The translations under genes and the position numbers were made by a program. 32,049 nt of DNA from an uncultured Rubrobacteraceae bacterium. Lineage in GTDB: Bacteria; Actinomycetota; Rubrobacteria; Rubrobacterales; Rubrobacteraceae. Positions within the stretch are counted from its first letter, which is position 1. Each line of letters begins with the position of its first letter. The notes beneath the pieces are model-generated. The model ran no database searches. It was not told the origin of the DNA and worked only from the letters and a program-made list of their open reading frames with translations. Below, piece after piece: positions 19,354 to 27,614 of this stretch. The stretch covers positions 1 to 32,049 of the forward strand of contig CADCVG010000061.1 in assembly GCA_902806075.1 (NCBI GenBank), read 5' to 3'.

Positions 19354-20301
19354 TCAGTTTTCCGCCTTCGGCTTCTTGGTTCTTGCAGCCGGCTGATCGC
19401 TGCCAGCTATCCTCGGCAGGGAGACGCGGACGAAGGTGCCGGGGAAGTTGGGGACGTTGCGGGAGTTGGTGCGGTCGCCATAGTAGGTAATGCGGCCGGA
19501 GCCCGAGCGGAGGGAGAGAGAGCCGTCGGCGCGGGCGGAGATCTGGGCTACCACTGCGAGACCGCCGCCGCGTCCGATCTCGCCAGTCCCCGAGACTCCC
19601 ATCTGGAGGGCGTGACGGAGCGCGTCGTTGTCCGTCCCGGTGAACTCGACGTACTTCGGGTTGCGTGAGAGGGTCTCGCGGACGCCCACTCCCCCGTCGG
19701 CGATGGCGACTAGTACCTCCTCGCCCCGGCGTTCGCGGCCGCCACTCACGATGTGCTGGTAGGCCTGGACCGCGGCGTAGGCCCCGAAGGAGGATCGCCC
19801 GTGCTCCACAGCGTTCGCGCAGATCTCCGACAGAGTGGCGCAGATCCCGGCCCGCTCCCGCAGGCGATAGTCCTTGTTCGTAAGGATCTCCGAGATACGG
19901 TTGATGATACCGGGGATCTCCTCCTCCGAATGAAAGTTGATGAGCTCCTGCAGAGTACCCGGATTCCCCCGCCGCCGCTCCTCCAGGGCCGCCACGTCCA
20001 CGTTCGTCTCGATCCTGTGCCCGAAGAGGCGGAAAAAGTCCATCCGCTCCAGGTACGCCGGCACGTTGTGTCCCGAGAGCCTGACCCCGACGAGGCGCGA
20101 GCGCGAGATCAAGAGCTCAAGCAGCGCCGCCAGCCCGCACAGCCCCGCCGGCTCCACGAACTCAACCGGCCGCAGGTCCAGTACGGTCGACCCGCCATCC
20201 ACCTTCTCCGCATCCATGAAAGCCGGGTCGAGGCTCCCGAGGGTCAGAATACCCCGCATTGCCCCCTTACGCCGGATGTTCAACTCTAGCTGGGTTCTCA
20301 C
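19354..20301 (-). CDS. STAS domain plus HATPase_c (GHKL, anti-sigma-like) protein
   Basis: 'VDGGSTVLDLRPVEFVEPAGLCGLAALL' STAS; 'RAGICATLSEICANAVEHG', 'VAIADGGVGVRETL', 'GTGEIGRGGGLAVVAQI' GHKL motifs. Confidence 0.75.
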   Translation of the reverse strand: MRTQLELNIRRKGAMRGILTLGSLDPAFMDAEKVDGGSTVLDLRPVEFVEPAGLCGLAALLELLISRSRLVGVRLSGHNVPAYLERMDFFRLFGHRIETNVDVAALEERRRGNPGTLQELINFHSEEEIPGIINRISEILTNKDYRLRERAGICATLSEICANAVEHGRSSFGAYAAVQAYQHIVSGGRERRGEEVLVAIADGGVGVRETLSRNPKYVEFTGTDNDALRHALQMGVSGTGEIGRGGGLAVVAQISARADGSLSLRSGSGRITYYGDRTNSRNVPNFPGTFVRVSLPRIAGSDQPAARTKKPKAEN

Positions 20302-20308
20302 AGTGGTT

Positions 20309-20336
20309 ATTGTATTAGGCTATTGAACATTGTCGG
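20309..20336 (-). promoter_or_regulatory. Possible promoter CCGACA-N16-TACAAT with GTG start 7 nt downstream (leaderless)
   Basis: Minus strand: -10 at 20309-20314, -35-like at 20331-20336; GTG at 20301. Confidence 0.4.
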
Positions 20337-20835
20337 AGCCGCTCTCAAAGGTTTGCGACCGACAGCCTCACCTCTTCGGAAACCCGTGCCATAAGGTTAC
20401 GGAGATCGAGCATCGCCTGTTCTCCCTCCTGTGACCCACGTTGGCCCAAGCCAACGAGCCCGGACCGTCGAATGCTTCCCCGGCAGAGCCATCTGACTTC
20501 AGCGTCAGCATTTTGGATGCTCTGATTCGCTCCGTGAGCCACCCGTCTTCTCTGTGTGACCTTGACTGTAGTACCGCTTCGAGTCCTGGCGATATGGCGC
20601 TCCGTGGAAGCGGTCAAGAGATCCAGATTGTAACGGTGCGCGGTAAGCACCTCGCCCGGGCTGCCTATAGATGCCCATCGGGCGTGAAGTATCTCTCAGG
20701 GAACCGCTCCTCAAGCTCGTAGACGATCTCGTCCAGGCGTTTCACGAGGTCCGGGACGTGAGATCGGTGAGACGCAACCTTCTCGCTCTCAAACGTCGTC
20801 CTGCCGTCGCCCTCGTGCCACGGATCAATGGACCT

Positions 20836-21603
20836 TCAGGCACGCTCACGAATGGTCTGCGCCAGAGCCTCCCTGATCTCGCTGGGGGTGGCGCTCTCCG
20901 GGACGGTCAGGCTGGCGTAGGACTCGTCGGTGCCCATTGCCTCGCTCAGGAAGCTGCCCAGGCCGCGGGCGCGACGGTCTATCTGGAGGATCAGGTCCAC
21001 CCAGTCCTCGGAGGGGAACATGAGGAGCTCCACCTCGTCGAACCTGCCGCGGAACTCCCCGGAGCCGGCGACGAACTCAAGCTCCTGGCCGAAGGGCAGC
21101 CGGCGCCGGAGGCGATGGGGCAACTCTTCATTCTCCGCTTCCCTAATATGGAAGCCCAGACGCTTCATGGAGTCCAGGATGAACCGCATGGTGTGGTTGG
21201 GCTGTACGGTGACGACGTCGCTGTCGGAAGGGTCAAATGCCATCCTCACGTCGAGGGCCGTCCGGAGCCAGACAGCAGAACGGCCGAGCGTCAACGGTGT
21301 GTCGTAGGGCAGGAGGAAGTTGAACGGGATCTCCTCTTGCGAGTTCGCCTCGATGGTTCGGCGCCCGGAGACGGGGAAACGCTCGATGGTACCTGTCTCG
21401 GTGACGGTGTTGTCTCCCGCTTCGCGCTTGTAGTAGGTCTGGACTTCGAGGCGGATGCCGTTCACCTCCTGCTCGGAGCTACCGCCCTTGACCTCGACGA
21501 CCCCGCGCACCTCCTCGCCGGGCACGAGCTCGTCCCTCTCCAACCTCGTGTCCACCGTCGCCGCCCCGACGCCTATGCTCGAAAGCAATCGCCCAAAACC
21601 CAT
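20836..21603 (-). CDS. Spo0M-family sporulation-control protein
   Basis: 'MGFGRLLSSIGVGAATVDTRLERDELVPGEEVRGVVEVKGGSSEQEVNGIRLEVQTYY'; internal ATG preferred over the ORF start at 21693. Confidence 0.85.
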   Translation of the reverse strand: MGFGRLLSSIGVGAATVDTRLERDELVPGEEVRGVVEVKGGSSEQEVNGIRLEVQTYYKREAGDNTVTETGTIERFPVSGRRTIEANSQEEIPFNFLLPYDTPLTLGRSAVWLRTALDVRMAFDPSDSDVVTVQPNHTMRFILDSMKRLGFHIREAENEELPHRLRRRLPFGQELEFVAGSGEFRGRFDEVELLMFPSEDWVDLILQIDRRARGLGSFLSEAMGTDESYASLTVPESATPSEIREALAQTIRERA

Positions 21604-21698
21604 CGTCTGCGCCCCCTTTTCACGCGAACCCGTACCCCGGATAGTATAGACGGCCGGGGACCGGCGCCGAAACCCAGCCGTTAGGGCCGGCAACCTGT

Positions 21699-22199
21699 TT
21701 AGCCGTCTCGCCGGCGCTCGTAGAAGATCTCGGTGTAGCGTTTATTGTCGAAGCGGCTGATGATGGAGCCGTCGCCACTCTCCTTGAAGCCGCACTTCTC
21801 GAAGACGCGCTGCATGCGGAGGTTGTGGGAGAGGGTCGAGCCGCGCACCACCCGCAGGCCCAGAGTGTCGAAGCAGTAATCGACCAGCAACTCTACGGCC
21901 TCGCTGGCGTAGCCTCTGCCGCGCAGGTCTTTAGAGCCTATCTTTATGCCGAGCTCACATCCCATCCGGCGGAAGTCGTAGAGGGTAGCCAACCCTACGG
22001 CCTCACTGACTTCGCCATCCCTGGCCTCGATGATAAAGGTTTTTACGGACGGATCCTCCCAGCGGGCCAGGTAGTCGCGGCGGGCGGCGGAGAAGGAGAT
22101 CCTGATGGGCGGACGACCGTTCCAGGCGGCGAGTTCGGGGTCGCGGTCCCACTCGTAGGCCACCTCGGCGTCTTCCTCGCGCGGGAGACGCAGGGTCAC
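21699..22199 (-). CDS. GNAT-family (RimJ/RimL-type) N-acetyltransferase
   Basis: 'LRLPREEDAEVAYEWDRDPELAAWNG', 'LGIKIGSKDLRGRGYASEAVELLVDYCFDTLGLRVVRGSTLSHNLRMQRVFEKCGFKESG'. Confidence 0.88.
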   Translation of the reverse strand: MTLRLPREEDAEVAYEWDRDPELAAWNGRPPIRISFSAARRDYLARWEDPSVKTFIIEARDGEVSEAVGLATLYDFRRMGCELGIKIGSKDLRGRGYASEAVELLVDYCFDTLGLRVVRGSTLSHNLRMQRVFEKCGFKESGDGSIISRFDNKRYTEIFYERRRDG

Positions 22200-22359
22200 G
22201 GACCTTCCGTTTATCGCTTCGAGCTCTTCGGCGTAAATCTCCCTCTCCTCTCAGAATGCGCCGCTGGCAGCTACCAGGACTACAAGTATAAAGCTTCTTT
22301 TGGTTAGAATACCCATTGGGGGGACCTGAAGACCGGCAAACTCTTGGGTCGGGGGCGAT

Positions 22360-23706
22360 ATGGTAGGGGAGTTCTTCGGGGGCTCCGTGAGGAGAGTCCG
22401 GGACGGCGTCTGGGGGGACGTCCCGGTGGACAAGGCGGTTCGGACGCTTCTGGAGACCGCCGTTATGTCGCGCTTGAAGGGGATGAGCGCCCTGGGCTTC
22501 ACCCTCTACGCCTTCCCCGCCGCCCGCCACACCCGCTTCGATCACTCCATCGGGGTCTACTACCTAACACGCCTCACCCTCAAGCGCATCATAGACTCGG
22601 GCGCCTACCTCGAAGACCGAGACGTCCGGAGCACCCTCGCCGCGGCCCTCCTCCACGACGTCGGACGCTACCCGTACGCCTCCGCCGTCGAGGGGATAAA
22701 CCTGCCCGGCATGCCGCCTCGCGACGAGGTTACGCGGCGCATGATCGAGGAGGACGACGAGACGGCGGAGGTCCTGCGCTCCGGGTGGAACCTCGAACCA
22801 CACAGCGTCTTCAGGCTCATCGCACACGGTGACGCGAACGGCGCGGACGAGGGCACCCCTCTACGCAACCTGACACCGACCGAACACCTTGCCCGGGACA
22901 TCCTCTCGGGTTCCCTGAACGCGAGCATGCTCGACTCCCTCATACGGGACGCGCGAGGCGCAAAGACCCCATACGGTATCGTGGACGTCGAGACCCTCAT
23001 AAGCTCCCTGCGTATCGTCGGACAGGACAACCGTGCGGTGTTGGCCGTGGACGAGTCGGGGGTCGGACATCTCCAGTCCTTCGTCTTCGCCCGGTACCTG
23101 ATGTACTACAACGTCTACGGTCACCATGCCCTGCGCGTCCCAACCGTGATGTTCCTCCGGGCCGTCCAGGACGCGCTCCAGGCCGAAGAGATCACGCCTG
23201 AAAAGCTCTCCCACCGGGACGATGCAAGCGCCCTCGCCCTCATCATCGAGTCCTCGGACCCCGATGGCTCCTCCGCTACCCTCGTCAAACGCCTCGTCGA
23301 CCGCCGACCCTACAAGAACGCCCTCGAGCTCGACGAGCGCCACCCGAGCTACGCCTCCCTCATAAAGTTGCGCGACGATGCCTCCTGGCGCCGCCGGGTC
23401 GAGGAAGGCTGGGCCCGCTACCTGACCCGCTACCGCAAGGGTACCGCCGGCCCCTTCGACATCCTCATAGACCTCCCCGAACGCAAGAGCTTCGATGTGG
23501 ATCTCCGCCTGATCCGGCGCTCCCCCCTCCCCGGTGAACGCAACCCCGTCAACTGGCAGGACGTCTCCGGATTCTCCAAGGAGGACATGATCCGCTACCA
23601 CGCCCCCCTCCACCGTATCCGCATCGCCACCTCTGGCGACGATCTCGCAACCTCCGTCCGCCGCCACGCTGACGAACTCTTTACCATCGCGGAAGAGGTC
23701 GGGTAG
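22360..23706 (+). CDS. HD-domain phosphohydrolase-like protein
   Basis: 'ALGFTLYAFPAARHTRFDHSIGVYYLTRL' and 'AALLHDVGRYPYAS' (H...HD) as in dGTPase-like HD proteins. Confidence 0.82.
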   Translation: MVGEFFGGSVRRVRDGVWGDVPVDKAVRTLLETAVMSRLKGMSALGFTLYAFPAARHTRFDHSIGVYYLTRLTLKRIIDSGAYLEDRDVRSTLAAALLHDVGRYPYASAVEGINLPGMPPRDEVTRRMIEEDDETAEVLRSGWNLEPHSVFRLIAHGDANGADEGTPLRNLTPTEHLARDILSGSLNASMLDSLIRDARGAKTPYGIVDVETLISSLRIVGQDNRAVLAVDESGVGHLQSFVFARYLMYYNVYGHHALRVPTVMFLRAVQDALQAEEITPEKLSHRDDASALALIIESSDPDGSSATLVKRLVDRRPYKNALELDERHPSYASLIKLRDDASWRRRVEEGWARYLTRYRKGTAGPFDILIDLPERKSFDVDLRLIRRSPLPGERNPVNWQDVSGFSKEDMIRYHAPLHRIRIATSGDDLATSVRRHADELFTIAEEVG

Positions 23707-23741
23707 AGAGGCAGGCCAAGGAGCGCATCCACGCAAAGAGA

Positions 23742-23785
23742 AAGGGCCGGTATTTACAGGAGGGTGAGACCCTCTTCCGGCCCTT
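23742..23785 (+). terminator. Nested hairpin: outer stem AAGGGCCGG/CCGGCCCTT, inner stem GAGGGT-GAG-ACCCTC
   Basis: Perfect 9-bp outer stem (23742-23750/23777-23785) and 6-bp inner stem (23760-23765/23769-23774), 35 nt after the HD gene; weak T-tract. Confidence 0.55.
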
Positions 23786-23913
23786 AGCGGCCCCATGATG
23801 GAACCGCTAGATGATACAGCTATTATAAGAAGCCCCTGCCTGTGACGCAAGTCTGAATAACAAAACTTAATCTCTTTGCAAGACGTCCGCCGATGCTATA
23901 ATCTTGCCTCTAC

Positions 23914-23986
23914 GGGCCGCTAGCTCAATTGGCAGAGCAAGAGACTCTTAATCTCTAGGTTCCAGGTTCGAGTCCTGGGCGGCTCA
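23914..23986 (+). tRNA. tRNA-Lys (anticodon CTT)
   Basis: GGGCCGC acceptor pairs with GCGGCTC; D-arm; anticodon arm AGAGA-CTCTTAA-TCTCT; T-arm CCAGG-TTCGAGT-CCTGG; TATAAT at 23897-23902; no encoded CCA. Confidence 0.93.
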
Positions 23987-24131
23987 CTTTTAGCAGTCAG
24001 CCTTCAGCAGAAGCCTAAAACGGTATCCCGCGCGCCGGCCAAGTGAGTTGAGCCACTCGTGCGATGCGAATGTCCGGATCAGCGCACCTGTCCCTCAAAA
24101 CGCTGACAACTAAAAACCCAAGACACGAAAA

Positions 24132-24165
24132 AGAGACGGAAGAGTGCAGGCTCTCTTCCGTCTCT
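24132..24165 (-). terminator. Intrinsic terminator of the LPXTG-like gene
   Basis: Perfect 13-bp stem AGAGACGGAAGAG/CTCTTCCGTCTCT, 8-nt loop, followed on the minus strand by a T-run (CTCTTTTTCG); second 9-bp hairpin GGGAACGGG/CCCGTTCCC at 24172-24198. Confidence 0.75.
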
Positions 24166-24216
24166 AAGTTTGGGAACGGGACTGGCTGCCCCGTTCCCGG
24201 TTGAGATTGGTTCAGG

Positions 24217-24456
24217 CTACCTGCGCCGCAAAACGGCGAACGCCAGAACGCCCGAGCCCAAGATCAGGGCGGTAGCGGGCAAGAGCACCGACGGGGACGG
24301 ACCACCGCTCTGCGGCAGATCCTCCTCCATCATCATCGTCTCTTCCGTCATCGTGGTCTGTTCCATCATCATCGTATCCTCCTGCGCCATGGCAGTCGGA
24401 ACGAGCATGAGCATGGCCACGAGAGCGGCCGTAGCTAGCAAGATTACTCTCTTCAA
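24217..24456 (-). CDS. Small secreted Met-rich protein with LPXTG-like (LPQSG) wall-anchor signal
   Basis: Signal peptide 'MKRVILLATAALVAMLMLVPTAMAQ', 'EDTMMMEQTTMTEETMMMEE', 'LPQSGG', hydrophobic helix, 'RRR' tail; TTG start with AAAGGGG RBS. Confidence 0.75.
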   Translation of the reverse strand: MKRVILLATAALVAMLMLVPTAMAQEDTMMMEQTTMTEETMMMEEDLPQSGGPSPSVLLPATALILGSGVLAFAVLRRR

Positions 24457-24768
24457 GAGCTTCCCCTTTCTACTACACGGTCTTTCTTTACACGGCCTGC
24501 ACAGCTTCCTATCTATGAGAAGCTACCCGTAGTTTACACACCTGAAACACCAAAGTCTCTATTTGCTTAACCTTTCCTAACAAGTTCTGTGTTCGGGAAA
24601 GCCTCATCCACAAGATGTAGCGGGGTTATTGTATAGAAGCGGAACACCCGGCCGCATCATCCTCTGCTCTTGAAGCCGTTGTTACCGCGCTATTCGCCCG
24701 CTCTGGGACAGTCCTGCTCTTTCGCGACTTCTAATCGACCAGGACAGGCCGGCGGTCTCCTCGATGGG

Positions 24769-24853
24769 CGGGGGCGGTAGGATTCGAACCTACGGGCGTT
24801 TTACCGCCTCTGGTTTTCAAGACCAGCGCATTCGTCCGCTCTGCCACGCCCCC
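24769..24853 (-). tRNA. tRNA-Ser (anticodon TGA)
   Basis: Minus strand GGGGGCGTGGCAGAGCGG...CTGGT-CTTGAAA-ACCAG...long variable arm...GTAGG-TTCGAAT-CCTAC-CGCCCCC. Confidence 0.93.
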
Positions 24854-25382
24854 AGAGGCTAGTCTTCTCGGCAGGGATTATACGACGTTCGTGCCGGGCG
24901 TCCTCCTCCTCTTTGCTTGAGATACAAAGTTCGTTGTAAGCATCCTTTGCCGTAGAGTCGCGGCCCCGGGCGACGTCGCGCCGAGAAGCTCCGCCCGCGT
25001 GAAGGGGAATCTCTACGAGGAGATCCGAAGATGTTGTACTTTGTCCAGATCTAGCTGCGCGGCATTGCTCACTTCGTCACCCTTACAAGTCCTATACGTT
25101 GGCCTTTATGGGGCACTGTTTAACCACTATTCTACCGACGTTGCTGATCTTCGCGACATCTTCGCCCTGCCTGTCGAGTATTGCGAGGCTCCTCTCCATC
25201 TCCGCATCCTTCGGTTGCTTGTTCTTTTTGGCGCTTGAGATCAGCGGTAGCCGATCAAAAAATGAGGCTATGCCCATGAGTATCCACAACTTCTCGGGAC
25301 GCTGATAGAAAGTGGGTCCGCGAGCAAACCTGGATTCGCGCTTATGTCGACCAGAAGCAAGACGAACGTGTGCCTTACCGTA

Positions 25383-26468
25383 CTATCGGCTCCGTATGTC
25401 GCTTCGAGGTTCTACATCGTCGTGCTCCTCCGTTCGACTGCCAGGGGTTTCGGGGGACGTTGTTCGTCTCGTTATGCTCTCCCGGTATTTGTCCTCGCCC
25501 AGGAACTTCTCCGCAGCGGTACGGCCCGATTCGAACAGCTTCAGCGCCCTCTCTTCCGAGAGATCGAACTCCGTAGTGCGTACTCCCAAAGTATCGATAG
25601 CGATAGTACGGTCGAAGTCGGATTCTTCTATGTAGAGGCGGTCGTGGGCCGCCATCATAGTGTCTACCAGGCTCCTCAAGTAAGCGACCACCGACAAGAC
25701 TCCACTGCGGGATCTCTCCGGCTGCGGCGGTCCTCCGGGGATGGGGGATCTCGGATCCTTCTCCACCAGCTTCAGACCGAAGGTGGGCCACTGCGGCTCT
25801 TCGGCATCGAAGAGCCAGACCGGGAAGTTCGATAGCATCCCACCGTCCACGATGAGGTGTTCCCTGCCCGTCTGCGCGTTGGCGAACTTTACCGGCTCGA
25901 AGAAGATCGGGATACTCATGCTCATGCGGACCGCCAGGGCTACGTTGAGGTCGTCCGGGTTTTCGATGCCGAGCTTGGGCGCGTCCCGGGGCAGGACCAG
26001 CAGGCGCCTCTCGGTCACGTCCGAGGCTATTACCTGCGCCTTGTAGCGGTATTTCAATTCGGCGTCTTCACGCCGCACCAGATCCCCAAAGGTTCTGATC
26101 CCCTTGGCCTCCAAGAGGTCGCGCATCCACACGAGGAAAGCCTCGCCTTCATAGATCCCCAGATCCTTCAGGACGCTCAGAGACCTTCCCGCCAGGGGGA
26201 TTCGATCCTCCCAGGCCTCGTCCTTGAAGTGATCGTAATCCAGTTCCCCGATGATCTTACGCAGCTCCGCGGAACTATACCCTGCGGCAATCAGCACGGC
26301 CACGATGGCACCAGCCGAGGCCCCGGCCATATTCTGAGGCTCGTAGCCCCGCTCCTCGAGGACGGAGAAGGCCCCAACCAGGGCGATCCCCTTCACCCCT
26401 CCGCCCTCGAACACCAGGTCCACGTATCTCTCGCGGTTCTCGCCTATCCCGGTCTCTTGTTCCACCAC
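25383..26468 (-). CDS. Patatin-like phospholipase
   Basis: 'LVFEGGGVKGIALVGAFSVLEERG' oxyanion hole, 'GASAGAIVAVL' (GxSxG), 'VDGGMLSNFPVWLFD' (DGG). Confidence 0.92.
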   Translation of the reverse strand: MVEQETGIGENRERYVDLVFEGGGVKGIALVGAFSVLEERGYEPQNMAGASAGAIVAVLIAAGYSSAELRKIIGELDYDHFKDEAWEDRIPLAGRSLSVLKDLGIYEGEAFLVWMRDLLEAKGIRTFGDLVRREDAELKYRYKAQVIASDVTERRLLVLPRDAPKLGIENPDDLNVALAVRMSMSIPIFFEPVKFANAQTGREHLIVDGGMLSNFPVWLFDAEEPQWPTFGLKLVEKDPRSPIPGGPPQPERSRSGVLSVVAYLRSLVDTMMAAHDRLYIEESDFDRTIAIDTLGVRTTEFDLSEERALKLFESGRTAAEKFLGEDKYRESITRRTTSPETPGSRTEEHDDVEPRSDIRSR

Positions 26469-26864
26469 CGTGTCTACTCCTTCCGATGACTCGGGTAGGT
26501 CTCCTGACTCTTCTTCCCGGACAACCCTCGTCTCACCACCGTTCTTCAGAAACTCTTTCTCCCGGGCCGATGGCCCCTTCCAGCTATCCTGGCAGTGCGG
26601 TCCGGAAACGCTTACTATAGACCTCCTCGAAGACGAGTTGCAGTCGGATCAGGTTTAATCTGCCGGCGCAGACCGGACACAGGAAGCTCCCACGTCCTCC
26701 AAGAGGCGGCTCTTGTAGCCTTCCCGGTCGTCGAGGGCGAGGACGCAGCATACCAAGGGCTCGCTGACCGCCAGGTCCAACTCCTCCACCGGAGCCGCTG
26801 ACCGGGCTCGAGAGTACCTCTTGCTCGGAACCCTGCCAGGACTCAAGCGGGAAACCTCACGAAC

Positions 26865-27353
26865 TCACGTTCCAGGTTGTCCCGGGGCTGATCCCGGAGG
26901 CTGTCCTGGAGGTCGCTCCAGAGTTGGTTCCGGAGTTGGTCCTGTAGATTGTCCTGGGGCTGACCCCGGAGCTGGCTCCGCAGGCCGGTCCGGAGCCGGT
27001 CCCGCAGGTCGCTCCGGAGTTGGTCCCGCAGGTTGCCCCGTGATCCGTTTGCCTTCGTGGGGAGGTAGCGCGGCGAGGGCCTTATTGGCTCTATCGTTTG
27101 CTCTCTCTATCGCTCCTTGTGTTTTGTCGGTCGTGTCACTACTAACCTTGATACCGAAATAAGCGCCAAGCACAGTGCCTATAACGGTGAATAGGGAGCT
27201 CAATGCCGTAGTTACCTCCGCGGCCTCCTCAAACAAATCTCTGAAGATCGCCATGGTCGCTACGAAAGCAATCAAGACTACGACAAAAGCAAGTGCCACA
27301 ACGTAGAACGCGTAGGGGCGGCCTGCCGTATCTGCTTCTCCTCTTCGGTCCAC
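26865..27353 (-). CDS. Membrane protein with C-terminal Pro-rich low-complexity tail
   Basis: 'PYAFYVVALAFVVVLIAFVATMAIF' and a second TM, coiled helix, then 'PTPERPAGPAPDRPAEPAPGSAPGQSTGPTPEPTLERPPGQPPGSAPGQ'; RBS AAGGGAG before GTG at 27353. Confidence 0.5.
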   Translation of the reverse strand: MDRRGEADTAGRPYAFYVVALAFVVVLIAFVATMAIFRDLFEEAAEVTTALSSLFTVIGTVLGAYFGIKVSSDTTDKTQGAIERANDRANKALAALPPHEGKRITGQPAGPTPERPAGPAPDRPAEPAPGSAPGQSTGPTPEPTLERPPGQPPGSAPGQPGT

Positions 27354-27489
27354 AGTTGCACTCCCTTCTTTGTCGGTTAAACACTCCAATAGTGCACTCA
27401 CGGCCGTTCGTTGTTCGGCGCGGTTTGTCAGCTGTACCGTAGGGTGTTGTTGGTGCTCCGCACGAAGAGCTTCAGCTTAGAGTCCGTGT

Positions 27490-27541
27490 GGGAGTGGGGA
27501 GTCCCCAGGTAATCTTGCCGCCGTGGGGACTACCCACTCCC
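27490..27541. repeat. Large imperfect inverted repeat (18-bp arms, 1 mismatch, 16-nt loop)
   Basis: GGGAGTGGGGAGTCCCCA / TGGGGACTACCCACTCCC. Confidence 0.8.
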
Positions 27542-27614
27542 GCAAAGTCGTGCCGTCTATAGCTTGCTCAGCACCTCCATTCGTCACTTCCCTCTCACGC
27601 TCTTACTTACTCCT

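Noticed and set aside
20345-20714. Short ORFs on both strands downstream of Spo0M
   Set aside because: No motifs, no RBS, low-complexity translations; possibly a decayed gene but unsupported.
20671-21684. 337-aa plus-strand ORF
   Set aside because: Antisense to the recognisable Spo0M gene; no family signal; long antisense ORFs are expected at high GC. The same reasoning applies to the 4521-5999 (-) and 22861-23850 (-) ORFs.
23990-24115. AGCAGTCAGCCTTCAGCAG... and GCTGACAACTAAAAACCC strings after tRNA-Lys
   Set aside because: Resemble common intergenic debris repeats, but only a single degenerate copy each is visible, so no element is claimed.
23914-24853. tRNA genes as possible genomic-island attachment sites
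   Set aside because: No integrase and no repeat of either tRNA 3' end was seen in the window; the accessory genes lie on the 5' side of tRNA-Ser.
26875-27045. ~15-bp imperfect repeat tract
   Set aside because: Explained as the Pro-rich coding tail of the 26865-27353 membrane protein; not a CRISPR or satellite array.
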